Origin: an uncultured Lachnospiraceae bacterium
GTDB lineage: Bacteria > Bacillota > Clostridia > Lachnospirales > Lachnospiraceae
Assembly: GCA_947652925.1 (NCBI GenBank)
Contig: CANTEW010000020.1
Coordinates: forward strand, 1 to 45,606
DNA: 45,606 nt
Reading direction: 5' to 3'
Both the position numbers and the translations under genes were made by a program. Under the pieces are notes generated by a model, which did no database searches, had not been told where the DNA came from, and saw only the letters and a list, made by a program, of their open reading frames with translations. Below are positions 8,065 through 14,772 of the stretch, in pieces (within the stretch, counting starts at the first letter, position 1; each line of letters starts with the position of its first letter).

Positions 8065-9866
8065 AAAGTTATCTCAGCTTGATCCCTATTTCCGCCAAGG
8101 TACGGCGGCGGCAGAACCGCATGACTCTTCTGTGCATCATCTTCGCCGTATTCCTGGTGACGGCGATCTTCAGCATGGCGGATATGATGATCCGCATGGA
8201 GCAGAGCCGCCTTGCCGAAAAACACAGTCAGAAATTTACGTTCCAGGCCATCCTGGACACCTCCATGGGGCAAACTCTCTTTCTGATCGCCGGTGTGCTG
8301 TTCCTATTGATCTTGATCGCCGGTGTGCTGATGATCTCGGGCAGTATCAACAGCACTGTGGCCCAACGGACAAGGTTTTTCGGGATGATGCGCTGCATTG
8401 GCATGAGCCGCCAGCAGCTTGCCCGATCCGTGCGGCTGGAGGCCCTCAACTGGTGCAAAACAGCCATCCCCATCGGCGTGATCCTGGGCACGGTCAGTTC
8501 GTGGGTCCTCTGCGCCATCCTGCGGTTTGTAGTGCGGGAGGAGTTTACCACTATCCCCCTCTGCGGCGTCAGCCTTGTCGGGATCGCCAGCGGCGTGGTC
8601 ATGGGAACAGTCACGGTGCTGATCGCTGCCCGAGCGCCGGCAGAGCAGGCTGCCAAGGTATCTCCCGTCGCGGCGGTCTCTGGAAATACGGGGAGTCCCG
8701 GTCAGGCGCGGCGGGCAGTCCGTACCAGCGCCCTGCCCATTGAGATCTCCCTGGGCGTACATCATGCGGTGTCGGCCAAAAAGGAACTCGTCCTGATGAC
8801 CGGATCCTTTGCTCTGAGCATCATCCTGTTCCTCACTTTCTCCGTTCTGCTGGACTGGGTGGGCTATCTGCTGCCCCAGTCTGCCAGCGACGCCGATCTT
8901 ACGATCTACGGGGAGTCGGGGGTGAACTGCGTCTCTCCGAAAATAGCGGAAGCTATTCGGGGGACGGATGGAGTAGAGAATGTTTTTGGCCGCCGGAGCG
9001 TTTTCGAAGTTCCGGCGGAACTGGGACAAGAGGGCCTGCCCCAGACGGTGGACTTGATCTCCTTTGATGATCTTGACTTGGAGGCGCTGAAAAAGGATGA
9101 TATACTGAAAAAGGGCAGTGACCTCACAAACGTCTATGGAGACAACGGCTATGTCCTGGCGGTCTGCGACCCGGATGCTCCGCTCCACAAGGGAGATACC
9201 ATTCAGATTGGCGGTGGAACGCTGACCGTAGCGGGACTGCTTAAATACGACCTGTTCAGTGGGGATGGTCTCTCTCACGGCAGAGTTTCTGTGATCGCGT
9301 CTAGCGAGACCTTTATCCGGCTGACTGGTATTGTCGATTACTCCCTTGTGATGATACAGGGCAAGGTGACGGATGAGGCGGTAGCCGCCATAAACGCTCT
9401 GCTGGACGAGGGTCTACGCCTCCGGGACCAGCGGGAGCAGCGCACATTCGGTACCTACGTTGCTTTCGTGATGTGTGTTTACAGTTTTTTAGTCATCATC
9501 GCCATGGTCACCGTACTGAACATTATGAACAGCATCTCTATGAGCGTATCGGCCAGGAGCAAGCAGTACGGGGCTATGCGGGCCGTGGGCATGGATGGCC
9601 GGCAAATGACCTGGATGATCTTTGCCGAAGCGTTCACCTATGCCCTGGCTGGTTGCGTGATCGGGTGTGCTGCGGGCCTGATCATCGGGAAAATACTGTT
9701 TAACATCCTGATCCAAGACCATTTCGCTTACGCCGTATGGACGCTGCCAGTCTCCCGGCTGCTGATCGTTGTCCTGTTTGTGATCCTGGCAACGATCGCC
9801 GCTGTCCACGTCCCTGCCAAGCGGATACGGAATATGGCGGTGACGGACACTATCAACGAGTTATGA
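8061..9866 (+). CDS. FtsX-type ABC transporter permease
   Basis: The protein has 601 residues from ATG 8061, which overlaps the ATPase stop (ATGA); a GTG at 8052 is an alternative. Eight hydrophobic segments are visible: four in the first FtsX core (to about 185), one near 235-255, then an extracytoplasmic domain of about 200 residues, then three more. The last core carries SKQYGAMRAVGMDGRQMTWM, the FtsX cytosolic signature. The first core has the matching RTRFFGMMRCIGMSRQQLARS. Two FtsX cores in one chain mean it could act as a homodimer or monomer. Context points to resistance against a cell-wall-active peptide; the substrate is unknown. Confidence 0.9.
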   Translation: MKSYLSLIPISAKVRRRQNRMTLLCIIFAVFLVTAIFSMADMMIRMEQSRLAEKHSQKFTFQAILDTSMGQTLFLIAGVLFLLILIAGVLMISGSINSTVAQRTRFFGMMRCIGMSRQQLARSVRLEALNWCKTAIPIGVILGTVSSWVLCAILRFVVREEFTTIPLCGVSLVGIASGVVMGTVTVLIAARAPAEQAAKVSPVAAVSGNTGSPGQARRAVRTSALPIEISLGVHHAVSAKKELVLMTGSFALSIILFLTFSVLLDWVGYLLPQSASDADLTIYGESGVNCVSPKIAEAIRGTDGVENVFGRRSVFEVPAELGQEGLPQTVDLISFDDLDLEALKKDDILKKGSDLTNVYGDNGYVLAVCDPDAPLHKGDTIQIGGGTLTVAGLLKYDLFSGDGLSHGRVSVIASSETFIRLTGIVDYSLVMIQGKVTDEAVAAINALLDEGLRLRDQREQRTFGTYVAFVMCVYSFLVIIAMVTVLNIMNSISMSVSARSKQYGAMRAVGMDGRQMTWMIFAEAFTYALAGCVIGCAAGLIIGKILFNILIQDHFAYAVWTLPVSRLLIVVLFVILATIAAVHVPAKRIRNMAVTDTINEL

Positions 9867-9892
9867 GCAGACAGGGATACGCCAGTAGATAA

Positions 9893-10051
9893 AAGGTTGG
9901 AGTTTTCGAAAAGATCTCTTGTAACGATCTGGATCTTACCGTCGTCTCCGACGTCAGTGATGGGTTGGGCCAGCTCTGTGCATTTTTCGAAGCCATGCGT
10001 GGAGTTCTGGCCCGAAATTTCTCAGAGATGTGGCGGCAGATAGATAAATAG
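9893..10051 (+). other. Unassigned open frame, possible C-terminal gene remnant
   Basis: A 52-codon frame without a start codon reads KVGVFEKISCNDLDLTVVSD and later GQLCAFFEAMRGVLARNFSE, ending in MWRQIDK and TAG. Its amino-acid composition looks coding, and the stop falls inside the MITE fragment that follows. I do not recognise the family. Confidence 0.3.
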
Positions 10052-10091
10052 GCGGTACAATTGATACAGAAGTCAGCTTGTTGATACAATA
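10031..10091 (+). repeat. Partial copy of MITE family A (right end)
   Basis: The text from AAATAGGCGGTACAATTGAT to CAGCTTGTTGATACAA matches the right end of the complete element at 13298-13511. Only the terminal 50-60 bp is present, so this is a decayed or partial copy, abutting the sigma-factor promoter region. Confidence 0.7.
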
Positions 10092-10165
10092 GCTGCTACA
10101 TATTTACATCTCTCATCCATTATAGTAAAATGTAACTATCAAGGATCACAGGAGGTCGCAGGCAG

Positions 10166-10651
10166 ATGCAGAGCGAACAGCAAGTCAACAACGCCGTCGA
10201 GAAATATGCCGACATGATAAAACGTATCTGCTTTTATCACTTAAAAAACCAAGCAGACACTGAAGATGTCTTCCAGAATGTCTTTTTGCGCTATATGCTG
10301 CACGACGAGCCTTTTTTTGATGGGGAACATGAAAAGGCGTGGTTGATACGCGTGGCGATCAATGCCTGCAAAGACCATCTGAAAAGTTTTTTTCGGCGCA
10401 ATACCATCCCCCTGGAACAGTTAAACGAGATAGTAGCGACAGTCCCGGAAGACCACAGGGATGTCCTGGAAGCCGTACTGTCCCTGCCAAGTAAATACAA
10501 GGACGCTATCTACCTGTATTATTATGAAGGATATACTGCGCCCGAGATAGGAAATCTCCTCGGCAAAAAAGAAAACACTGTATATTCCCTCCTCTCCAGA
10601 GGACGGGCGATCTTAAAAGAAAGACTGGGAGGTGATGGGATTGACAAATAA
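10166..10651 (+). CDS. ECF-type RNA polymerase sigma factor
   Basis: This 161-residue protein has region 2 (about 10-75: YADMIKRICFYHLKNQADTEDVFQNVFLRY) and region 4 (about 100-155: VLEAVLSLPSKYKDAIYLYYYEGYTAPEIGNLLGKKENTVYSLLSR). These two regions without 1 and 3 define an ECF sigma-70 factor. The ATG follows AGGAGGTCGCAGGCAG. The anti-sigma gene overlaps its 3' end by 11 bp, so the pair is co-expressed. It should direct polymerase to an envelope-stress regulon, most likely including its own promoter. Confidence 0.93.
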   Translation: MQSEQQVNNAVEKYADMIKRICFYHLKNQADTEDVFQNVFLRYMLHDEPFFDGEHEKAWLIRVAINACKDHLKSFFRRNTIPLEQLNEIVATVPEDHRDVLEAVLSLPSKYKDAIYLYYYEGYTAPEIGNLLGKKENTVYSLLSRGRAILKERLGGDGIDK

Positions 10652-11555
10652 GATACAACAGGCATTTGACAACATCCAGGCTGATCCCCGGCTGGTAGAG
10701 GCCACCAAACGTGCTTTGGCCGCAAAGCGCACCAAAAAATCCCATAAAAAACCGGGCCTGATACTCGCCCTTGCCTGTATGACACTTTCTTTCATCGCAG
10801 GGATGCAGGCATATGCATGGATCCTGACGCCCGTTTCTTATGTGAGTATCGATGTAAACCCTTCCATGGAACTGGCTCTGAACAGGCTTGATCGGGTCGT
10901 ATCCGCCTCTCCTTATAACGACGAAGGCGCTGAGATCCTAAATGGGCTGCAGTTGAGATGGAAAAAGTATACAGACGCGATCAAAACGATCATGGAGAGC
11001 AACACGATGAGTACGTACTTGGTGGATGATCCTGAACTCCTCTTCACTGTAGCTTCAGACAAGGACCGGGAGATCCCTTTAGAGACTGGCGTGACAGACG
11101 CCTCAAGAGAAACGGGACACAGCTGCCACAGCGTCTTTGCAGATATGGACACAGCTGCCCTGGCCCACGACAGCGGGCTTTCCCTTGGAAAATATAACGC
11201 CTATCTGCTGCTGTTACAATACGACGCTGACATAACGATCGACCAATGCAAAGATATGAGCATATCTGAGATCCGTGCATTGATCCAGAAATTCCAGCAG
11301 GAAGAGAGTCTGTCTCAGGAAGAAGATCTCCCTGAAGAAGATTTATTTGAGGAAGATCTGTTTCAGGAAGACCTTCCTCAAGAGGATCTGCTCCAAGAAG
11401 ACTTATTTGAAGAAGATCTCTTCCAAGAGGATCTGTTTCAAGAGGATCTATCCCAAGAAGAGCCGCCCCAGCAGGAAACGCCTTCGTACACAGGCGAGGT
11501 GTACAACGTCCCTGCACATGATCAAAATGAGCATCACCACGGAGGGCATCATTGA
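10641..11555 (+). CDS. Membrane anti-sigma factor with RsgI-like ectodomain and acidic repeat tail
   Basis: The protein has 304 residues from a TTG at 10641. This start is chosen because GGGAGGTGAT ends about 6 nt before it, while the in-frame GTG and ATG at 10632-10635 fall inside that site. A cytosolic part (1-37: QQAFDNIQADPRLVEATKRA) is followed by a transmembrane segment (about 39-61). The ectodomain has YVSIDVNPSMELALNRLDRV, an Asn-Gly-like turn, GHSCHS and DSGLSLGKYNAYLLL. From about 215 the chain becomes a run of five-residue units (EEDLF, QEDLP, QEDLL, QEDLF), then a PPQQETPS spacer and a HHHGGHH end. The ectodomain belongs to the RsgI-type family in which cleavage at Asn-Pro has been reported. 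It should hold the upstream sigma factor until an envelope signal arrives. Confidence 0.85.
   Translation: MTNKIQQAFDNIQADPRLVEATKRALAAKRTKKSHKKPGLILALACMTLSFIAGMQAYAWILTPVSYVSIDVNPSMELALNRLDRVVSASPYNDEGAEILNGLQLRWKKYTDAIKTIMESNTMSTYLVDDPELLFTVASDKDREIPLETGVTDASRETGHSCHSVFADMDTAALAHDSGLSLGKYNAYLLLLQYDADITIDQCKDMSISEIRALIQKFQQEESLSQEEDLPEEDLFEEDLFQEDLPQEDLLQEDLFEEDLFQEDLFQEDLSQEEPPQQETPSYTGEVYNVPAHDQNEHHHGGHH
11317..11466 (+). repeat. 15-bp in-gene tandem repeat encoding (Q/E)EDLx units
   Basis: About ten imperfect 15-bp units (CAAGAAGATCTNNNN type) lie in the 3' third of the anti-sigma gene. Third-position drift between units keeps the peptide constant (EDL is invariant), which suggests selection on the protein. 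Such arrays can gain or lose units by slippage. Confidence 0.85.
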
Positions 11556-11815
11556 TCCCTCCGTCCCCCCTCCTCATGCATACAGGGATATTTCACGGAA
11601 AATGGGTATACCGGCTGTTTCATCATAAATATTGTGATCCTGTTTGTGATACTGACAGGCAGTGCCTTCGAAGATGCAACTAATAACTTATTATATATCC
11701 CCGGAATGACCAGCCTTCGTCCTTTCATCATCCCGCGATAAGCGATCCTCACTACTTTTTCCGCAAAGGCTTTCCCGATCCCGCTTGTTGTTCCTGTGAT
11801 CAAAACGTTTTTCAT
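11549..11815 (-). pseudogene. Short-chain dehydrogenase/reductase with large internal deletion
   Basis: The frame starts MKNVLITGTTSGIGKAFAEK, a Rossmann TGxxxGIG cofactor motif. After residue 20 it jumps to AYRGMMKGRRLVIPGIYNKL, which belongs to the far C-terminal part of classical SDRs of about 260 residues. The catalytic Ser-Tyr-Lys region is missing, so the product cannot be an enzyme. The tail after FMMKQ looks like read-through into the convergent anti-sigma gene end (7-bp overlap). GGAGATAAGGA precedes the start, so the gene was once the third member of the merR-tautomerase operon. Confidence 0.8.
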
Positions 11816-11845
11816 TCCTTATCTCCGCTTATATCTTGAAACAGC

Positions 11846-12064
11846 CTACATTTGATCATTATGCGTCTGTATATACTCTGCTTGTACTTTATCAATAGTT
11901 TTTCCGCCAATACCAAAGTTTTTATCAGGCACTTCTTTAATTGTTGTTACAAAAAATCCCTGTGGTATCTTCATGATCTCAGAAGATATTTCTGTTAATT
12001 GTTTGATCAGTTCCTCTTTTTGTGTATCTGATAAAACACCACTTTCGACTGTGATATAGGGCAT
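11846..12064 (-). CDS. 4-oxalocrotonate tautomerase family protein
   Basis: This is a 72-residue protein if it begins MPYITVESG at 12064; an ATG one codon earlier gives MMPYITV. The family uses Pro1 as catalytic base after Met removal, so the second ATG is preferred. The usual length of 60-75 residues, the early PYI strand and the conserved KEELIKQLTE helix support the call. It overlaps the merR stop and is followed by the gutted SDR gene. The substrate is unknown. Confidence 0.85.
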   Translation of the reverse strand: MPYITVESGVLSDTQKEELIKQLTEISSEIMKIPQGFFVTTIKEVPDKNFGIGGKTIDKVQAEYIQTHNDQM

Positions 12065-12507
12065 CATCCATTCCCTCCTGTTTTTTCTTGATTTTGTCCA
12101 TGATCAAATAACTTCCATTCCTCGCTATATGACATATTTTTATAGCAAGGATCCTCTAAAAGTTTTTCATAAAAAGATAACTTTTTTTGCGTCAGATCAA
12201 GTGCGTTTTGTAAATTAGACATTTGATCTTTGATATCCTTCATATGGTTTTGTACCATAACAAAACGCTGTTCCAGAGTTTCGCCGCCCCGTATTAGCAA
12301 TGAAACATATTTTTTGATAGACTGAATGGGGATATTTGCCATGCGCATACATTGCACCATTTTTATCCATTCAATATCTTCCTCTGTATATTGCCTGTAT
12401 TTTTGGCTGTTTCTTGCTATTTGCGGCAATAGCTGCTCTTTTTCATAATACCTTAATGTTGACGTTGATAGACCTGTCATTTCTGCTGCCTCTTTTGCTG
12501 AATACAT
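12064..12507 (-). CDS. MerR-family transcriptional regulator
   Basis: This is a 147-residue regulator from the ATG at 12507. The N-terminal winged helix has SAKEAAEMTGLSTSTLRYYE and QKYRQYTEEDIEWIKMVQCM, followed by a long coiled-coil (about 75-125) and a short C-terminus without a large effector domain. An earlier in-frame ATG at 12531 lies upstream of the GGGAGGTGG site and inside the -10 box, so it is not used. The architecture resembles MerR regulators of aldehyde-stress genes (AdhR/YraB type). That fits an operon with a dehydrogenase and a tautomerase. Confidence 0.9.
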   Translation of the reverse strand: MYSAKEAAEMTGLSTSTLRYYEKEQLLPQIARNSQKYRQYTEEDIEWIKMVQCMRMANIPIQSIKKYVSLLIRGGETLEQRFVMVQNHMKDIKDQMSNLQNALDLTQKKLSFYEKLLEDPCYKNMSYSEEWKLFDHGQNQEKTGGNG

Positions 12508-12526
12508 ATAAATCCACCTCCCTGCT

Positions 12527-12557
12527 ATCATAAACTATGAAGTGCGCTTCAAGTCAA
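12527..12557 (-). promoter_or_regulatory. MerR-type autoregulated promoter with 19-bp spacer
   Basis: Read leftward there is TTGACT (12552-12557), a 19-bp spacer (12533-12551) and TATGAT (12527-12532). The over-long spacer contains the dyad TGAAG-TGCG-CTTCA at 12538-12551. A 19-bp spacer with a centred dyad is the hallmark of promoters twisted open by MerR-family activators. The regulator encoded directly downstream is the expected ligand. Confidence 0.85.
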
Positions 12558-12768
12558 CAGATATATTCTATCATACTGATCTTTTTACTTGATCTTTTCA
12601 TAAATAATTCAAGTTCTTTCAGAGGTTTAGATCGTCATAGCCCCTAAATACAATCTCTATAAGATAAATGACTTCCATTTTCCTGAACGTAACAGCTTTT
12701 CTCACAGGGATCTGCCAGCTCCTCACAAAGAGTTGGTCCATCCTGCTTTCAATTTTTATCTCGTCAGA
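12558..12768. other. Intergenic stretch, no gene recognised
   Basis: About 210 bp separate the MerR promoter from the DUF2000 pseudogene end. A short leftward frame (MDQLFVRSWQIPVRKAV) is visible but has no clear RBS or family. Nothing else stands out. Confidence 0.4.
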
Positions 12769-13191
12769 TCATCTCGGCAGCGCCATATTTCCTGTCAATT
12801 TGTTGACCATCTTTTTCGCCCCGCAAATGGCGATTTCAAAATGATCCAGTTCTGTTTCTGAAACATCCTTCATCTTTTCAATAAATTCATCTTAAGTCTT
12901 ACACCCCTGCGCAAGATCTGAAAAATCCACTACAGTCAAGTCCGAAAACTCCGGCTCATACAGTTTTTCACGAATAGACTTGATCACTCCCACATTTCCC
13001 TTTAAGATCGGCACCGGAAATCCAATGATCCTCAGATGCCCATTGCCTGTCTTGTCATACATATCAGCGCCCACGACTTCCGACATCTGTTATCCCAACG
13101 TGATGCCCATGATCGCCGCCGCGTTCGTAATGATGCCAAGCGGCAGTTTCTCATCGATCACCATGTCACATTTTTCATTCTGTAGATCCAT
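12769..13191 (-). pseudogene. DUF2000 family protein, interrupted by two in-frame TAA codons
   Basis: Reading leftward from ATG 13191 (GAGG about 9 nt upstream) the frame is continuous for 140 codons to TGA at 12769. It is broken by TAA at 13090-13092 (codon 34) and at 12892-12894. The text reads EKLPLGIITNAAAIMG, then SEVVGADMYDKTGNGHLRII, PVPILKG, REKLYEPEFSDLTVVDFSDL, and at the end AICGAKKMVNKLTGNMALPR. This order is characteristic of DUF2000, a family of about 140 residues of unknown function. Each stop is one base from a plausible sense codon (Lys, Tyr). No frameshift is needed. Confidence 0.8.
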
Positions 13192-13206
13192 TTTTTGATC
13201 CTCTTT

Positions 13207-13229
13207 TCAGGAGGGTTTCACCTCCTGAT
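13207..13229. other. Short hairpin upstream of the DUF2000 pseudogene
   Basis: CAGGAGG and CCTCCTG form a 7-bp stem around GTTTCA. It has no T-run on either strand and would sequester an AGGAGG-like sequence. Its function is unclear. Confidence 0.35.
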
Positions 13230-13297
13230 TTTTCTGATGATCACTGTTCCCACTCCCCTTCCCGTTATATTCAGAAAGGAAAAGTTCCGTGACCGCT

Positions 13298-13511
13298 AGT
13301 GTATCAACAAGTTGATTTATGTATTAAAATGTGCCGGATATTTTGTCATTCTGCAAGGCGGAGGAATGAGGTGTAGCGGTGGCTACAGCGATTGACGGTG
13401 CTATGTGCCAGTGGCACATGTTCAGCACGGACTGGAACGAAGTGCAGACCAACACAGCAGATGGCAAAATAGGCGGTGAAATTGATACAGAAATCAGCTT
13501 GTTGATACACT
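13298..13511 (+). mobile_element. MITE family A, complete copy (214 bp)
   Basis: The element begins AGTGTATCAACAAGTTGATT and ends with the inverted form CTTGTTGATACACT, giving imperfect terminal inverted repeats of about 25-30 bp. It has no coding capacity. A second full copy lies inverted at 43600-43814 and a partial one at 10031-10091. The middle carries self-complementary GTGCCAGTGGCAC. No transposase with matching ends is in the window, so it would be moved in trans. Confidence 0.85.
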
Positions 13512-13665
13512 GGTACTCCATCCCGTCAGAAATTGTAGTTTGACTTTGCCTGGTCTGTACCAGTGCTAGGCAAAATTTTGATGGCGATACGGTGGCATCG
13601 GTTAGAAATTTTAACAATGCAATGGTGCGGAGCAGACGGAGTCAAACTATGATGATTGATGATGA
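13503..13665 (+). repeat. Inverted-repeat element, two arms of the TACTCCATC family
   Basis: The left arm (about 13505-13560, minus sense) and right arm (about 13615-13660, plus sense) are imperfect inverted copies: GCACTGGTACAGACCAGGC versus GCAATGGTGCGGAGCAGAC, both followed by GTCAAACTA. The arms flank about 55 bp. Single arms recur at 5567-5645 and 26558-26617. It directly abuts the right end of the MITE. Confidence 0.55.
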
Positions 13666-13798
13666 GCCAGAACAGAACGACGAGCAGCCAGAGAAGAAAT
13701 GCACGGACAGGGAGCGTTAAATCCAGTTTGCACATTTGTACTGCTGATCTTGGTGTATTATAATAAGGACGATCAGAAAAGATCGGAGGTGAGGAAGA
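13666..13798 (+). promoter_or_regulatory. Promoter region of the small orphan gene
   Basis: TATAAT lies at 13759-13764, preceded by TG one base plus further upstream and a poor -35 (TTGTAC near 13736). GGAGGTGA at 13784-13791 is the ribosome site for ATG 13799. Confidence 0.5.
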
Positions 13799-14029
13799 AT
13801 GTTTGATGTGTTCAGATTTGAAACTTTTGTAGACGCCCACAGCAATGTCTTTAATGAATATCTAGGTTCTGTCGTGGCAAAGCTGTCCAGAGAAAACGAG
13901 GAATACTGTGCCGCACTGATCAAAGTGATGGAGCTTAGGAACAAACTTACAGACATGGAGATGCAGTCGGTCTATTTCCGTGGCTGCTATGACAGCGTGG
14001 GGTATCTGAAAAAGGCAGGGATCTTATAA
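13799..14029 (+). CDS. Small hypothetical protein (76 residues)
   Basis: The frame has a strong RBS (GGAGGTGA), its own promoter and a downstream hairpin, so it looks like a real single-gene unit. The protein is mostly helical and charged: FRFETFVDAHSNVFNEYLG, then VAKLSRENEEYCAALIKVME, and a conserved-looking MEMQSVYFRGCYDSVGYLK end. No signal peptide or membrane segment is seen. I do not recognise it; it resembles short phage- or plasmid-type accessory proteins in size and charge. Confidence 0.6.
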   Translation: MFDVFRFETFVDAHSNVFNEYLGSVVAKLSRENEEYCAALIKVMELRNKLTDMEMQSVYFRGCYDSVGYLKKAGIL

Positions 14030-14045
14030 CGGACTGACCGAGGGA

Positions 14046-14078
14046 AAGACGGCATTGGCGTGGAGCTGATGCCGTCTT
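14046..14078 (+). terminator. Hairpin after the small orphan gene
   Basis: AAGACGGCAT and ATGCCGTCTT form a perfect 10-bp stem with a 13-nt loop, 17 bp after the stop. It lacks a T-run, so it is either a weak terminator or an mRNA-stabilising structure. Confidence 0.55.
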
Positions 14079-14094
14079 AGAGTATGATTATCAT

Positions 14095-14135
14095 TGGCAA
14101 AAAAAATAAGGGAAGAAGGAAATTCCCTCTTCCCG
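14095..14135 (-). terminator. Leftward intrinsic terminator-like hairpin
   Basis: GGGAAGA and TCTTCCC arms with extra GG/CC pairs lie at 14111-14135 and are followed, on the minus strand, by a T-rich run (14097-14108). No leftward gene feeds into it now, so it may be left over from a lost gene or mark an insertion-sequence edge. Confidence 0.5.
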
Positions 14136-14190
14136 ATCATACAGGTTTAACTTATTGTTTGATCGACAAGAAGAAACATAAGGAGTCTGT

Positions 14191-14595
14191 ATGATGAAAA
14201 CAATGATGACCGAAAATGGAGTAACTTTCAAGGAGTTGGAGAAAAATATTTATCCATGGGTCTGTGAAATAGGCAGGCAGTTTACCGGTGAGTCCATGGA
14301 ACGATATGACAGGATGTTAATGGAAGGCAGGGACAGGAAAAAAATACCGGCATAAAGGAACCCGCAGGACTACCATAAAAACAATGTATGGAGAGGTGAC
14401 CTATCACAGGGCGGTATACGAAATCGTAGAAGAGGACGGCTTCAAGCGCTATGTTTATCTGCTGGATGAACCCTGCAGTTAGAGAATGTCGGATTAATTT
14501 CTATAAACATGGTGGAAATGATGGTAAAAGTGATCACAGAGTTGTCATACCGGGAGTGCGCAGCAAAGGTAAGTGAGATGACCGGGCAGGCTTAG
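14191..14595 (+). pseudogene. ISLre2-family transposase, truncated and frameshifted
   Basis: From ATG 14191 (AAGGAG upstream) the DNA reads FKELEKNIYPWVCEIGRQFT and YDRMLMEGRDRKK. After an extra A in a seven-A run (14338-14344) it continues YRHKGTRRTTIKTMYGEVTY and KRYVYLLDEP. A lost base near 14477 restores LENVGLISINMVEMMVKVIT and then YRECAAKVSEMTGQ. This is the N-terminal third of an ISLre2-type transposase of about 460 residues. The catalytic part is absent, so the element is dead. Confidence 0.8.
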
Positions 14596-14772
14596 ATAAC
14601 AGCTCCATCTTGACAAACTGCCGGGAGACAGGTATATTATTATCGGCAGATTTTATAGATAATGTGGTATCTTTGCCCGCTCTTTTACAGGGCGGTTTTT
14701 TATCATATAAACAGGGATGTCTCCTATTTGGGCAGATGTCCTTATGAAGAAAGGTGTCAGGAGGTATGTTCA
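14596..14772 (+). other. ileS leader region, no T-box recognised
   Basis: The 177 bp before ileS contain a short GCCCGCTCTTTTACAGGGC hairpin followed by TTTTTT at about 14676-14702, which could act as an attenuator-like terminator. I see no T-box core (AGGGTGGNACCGCG type) and no specifier loop. The ribosome site AGGAGG lies at 14759-14764. Confidence 0.4.

Noticed and set aside
11317-11466. CRISPR-like array
   Set aside because: The 15-bp units are contiguous, in frame and without spacers. They are protein-coding tandem repeats. No CRISPR array is seen anywhere in the window.
14338-14344. Programmed frameshift in the ISLre2-type gene
   Set aside because: A second uncompensated break and truncation show that the copy is dead. 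Programmed shifting is not typical of this family.
14662-14772. N-terminal extension of IleRS by 37 residues
   Set aside because: AGGAGG directly upstream of GTG 14773 and the odd Cys-rich extension favour the later start.
14596-14772. T-box riboswitch before ileS
   Set aside because: No T-box core or antiterminator pair could be found by eye.
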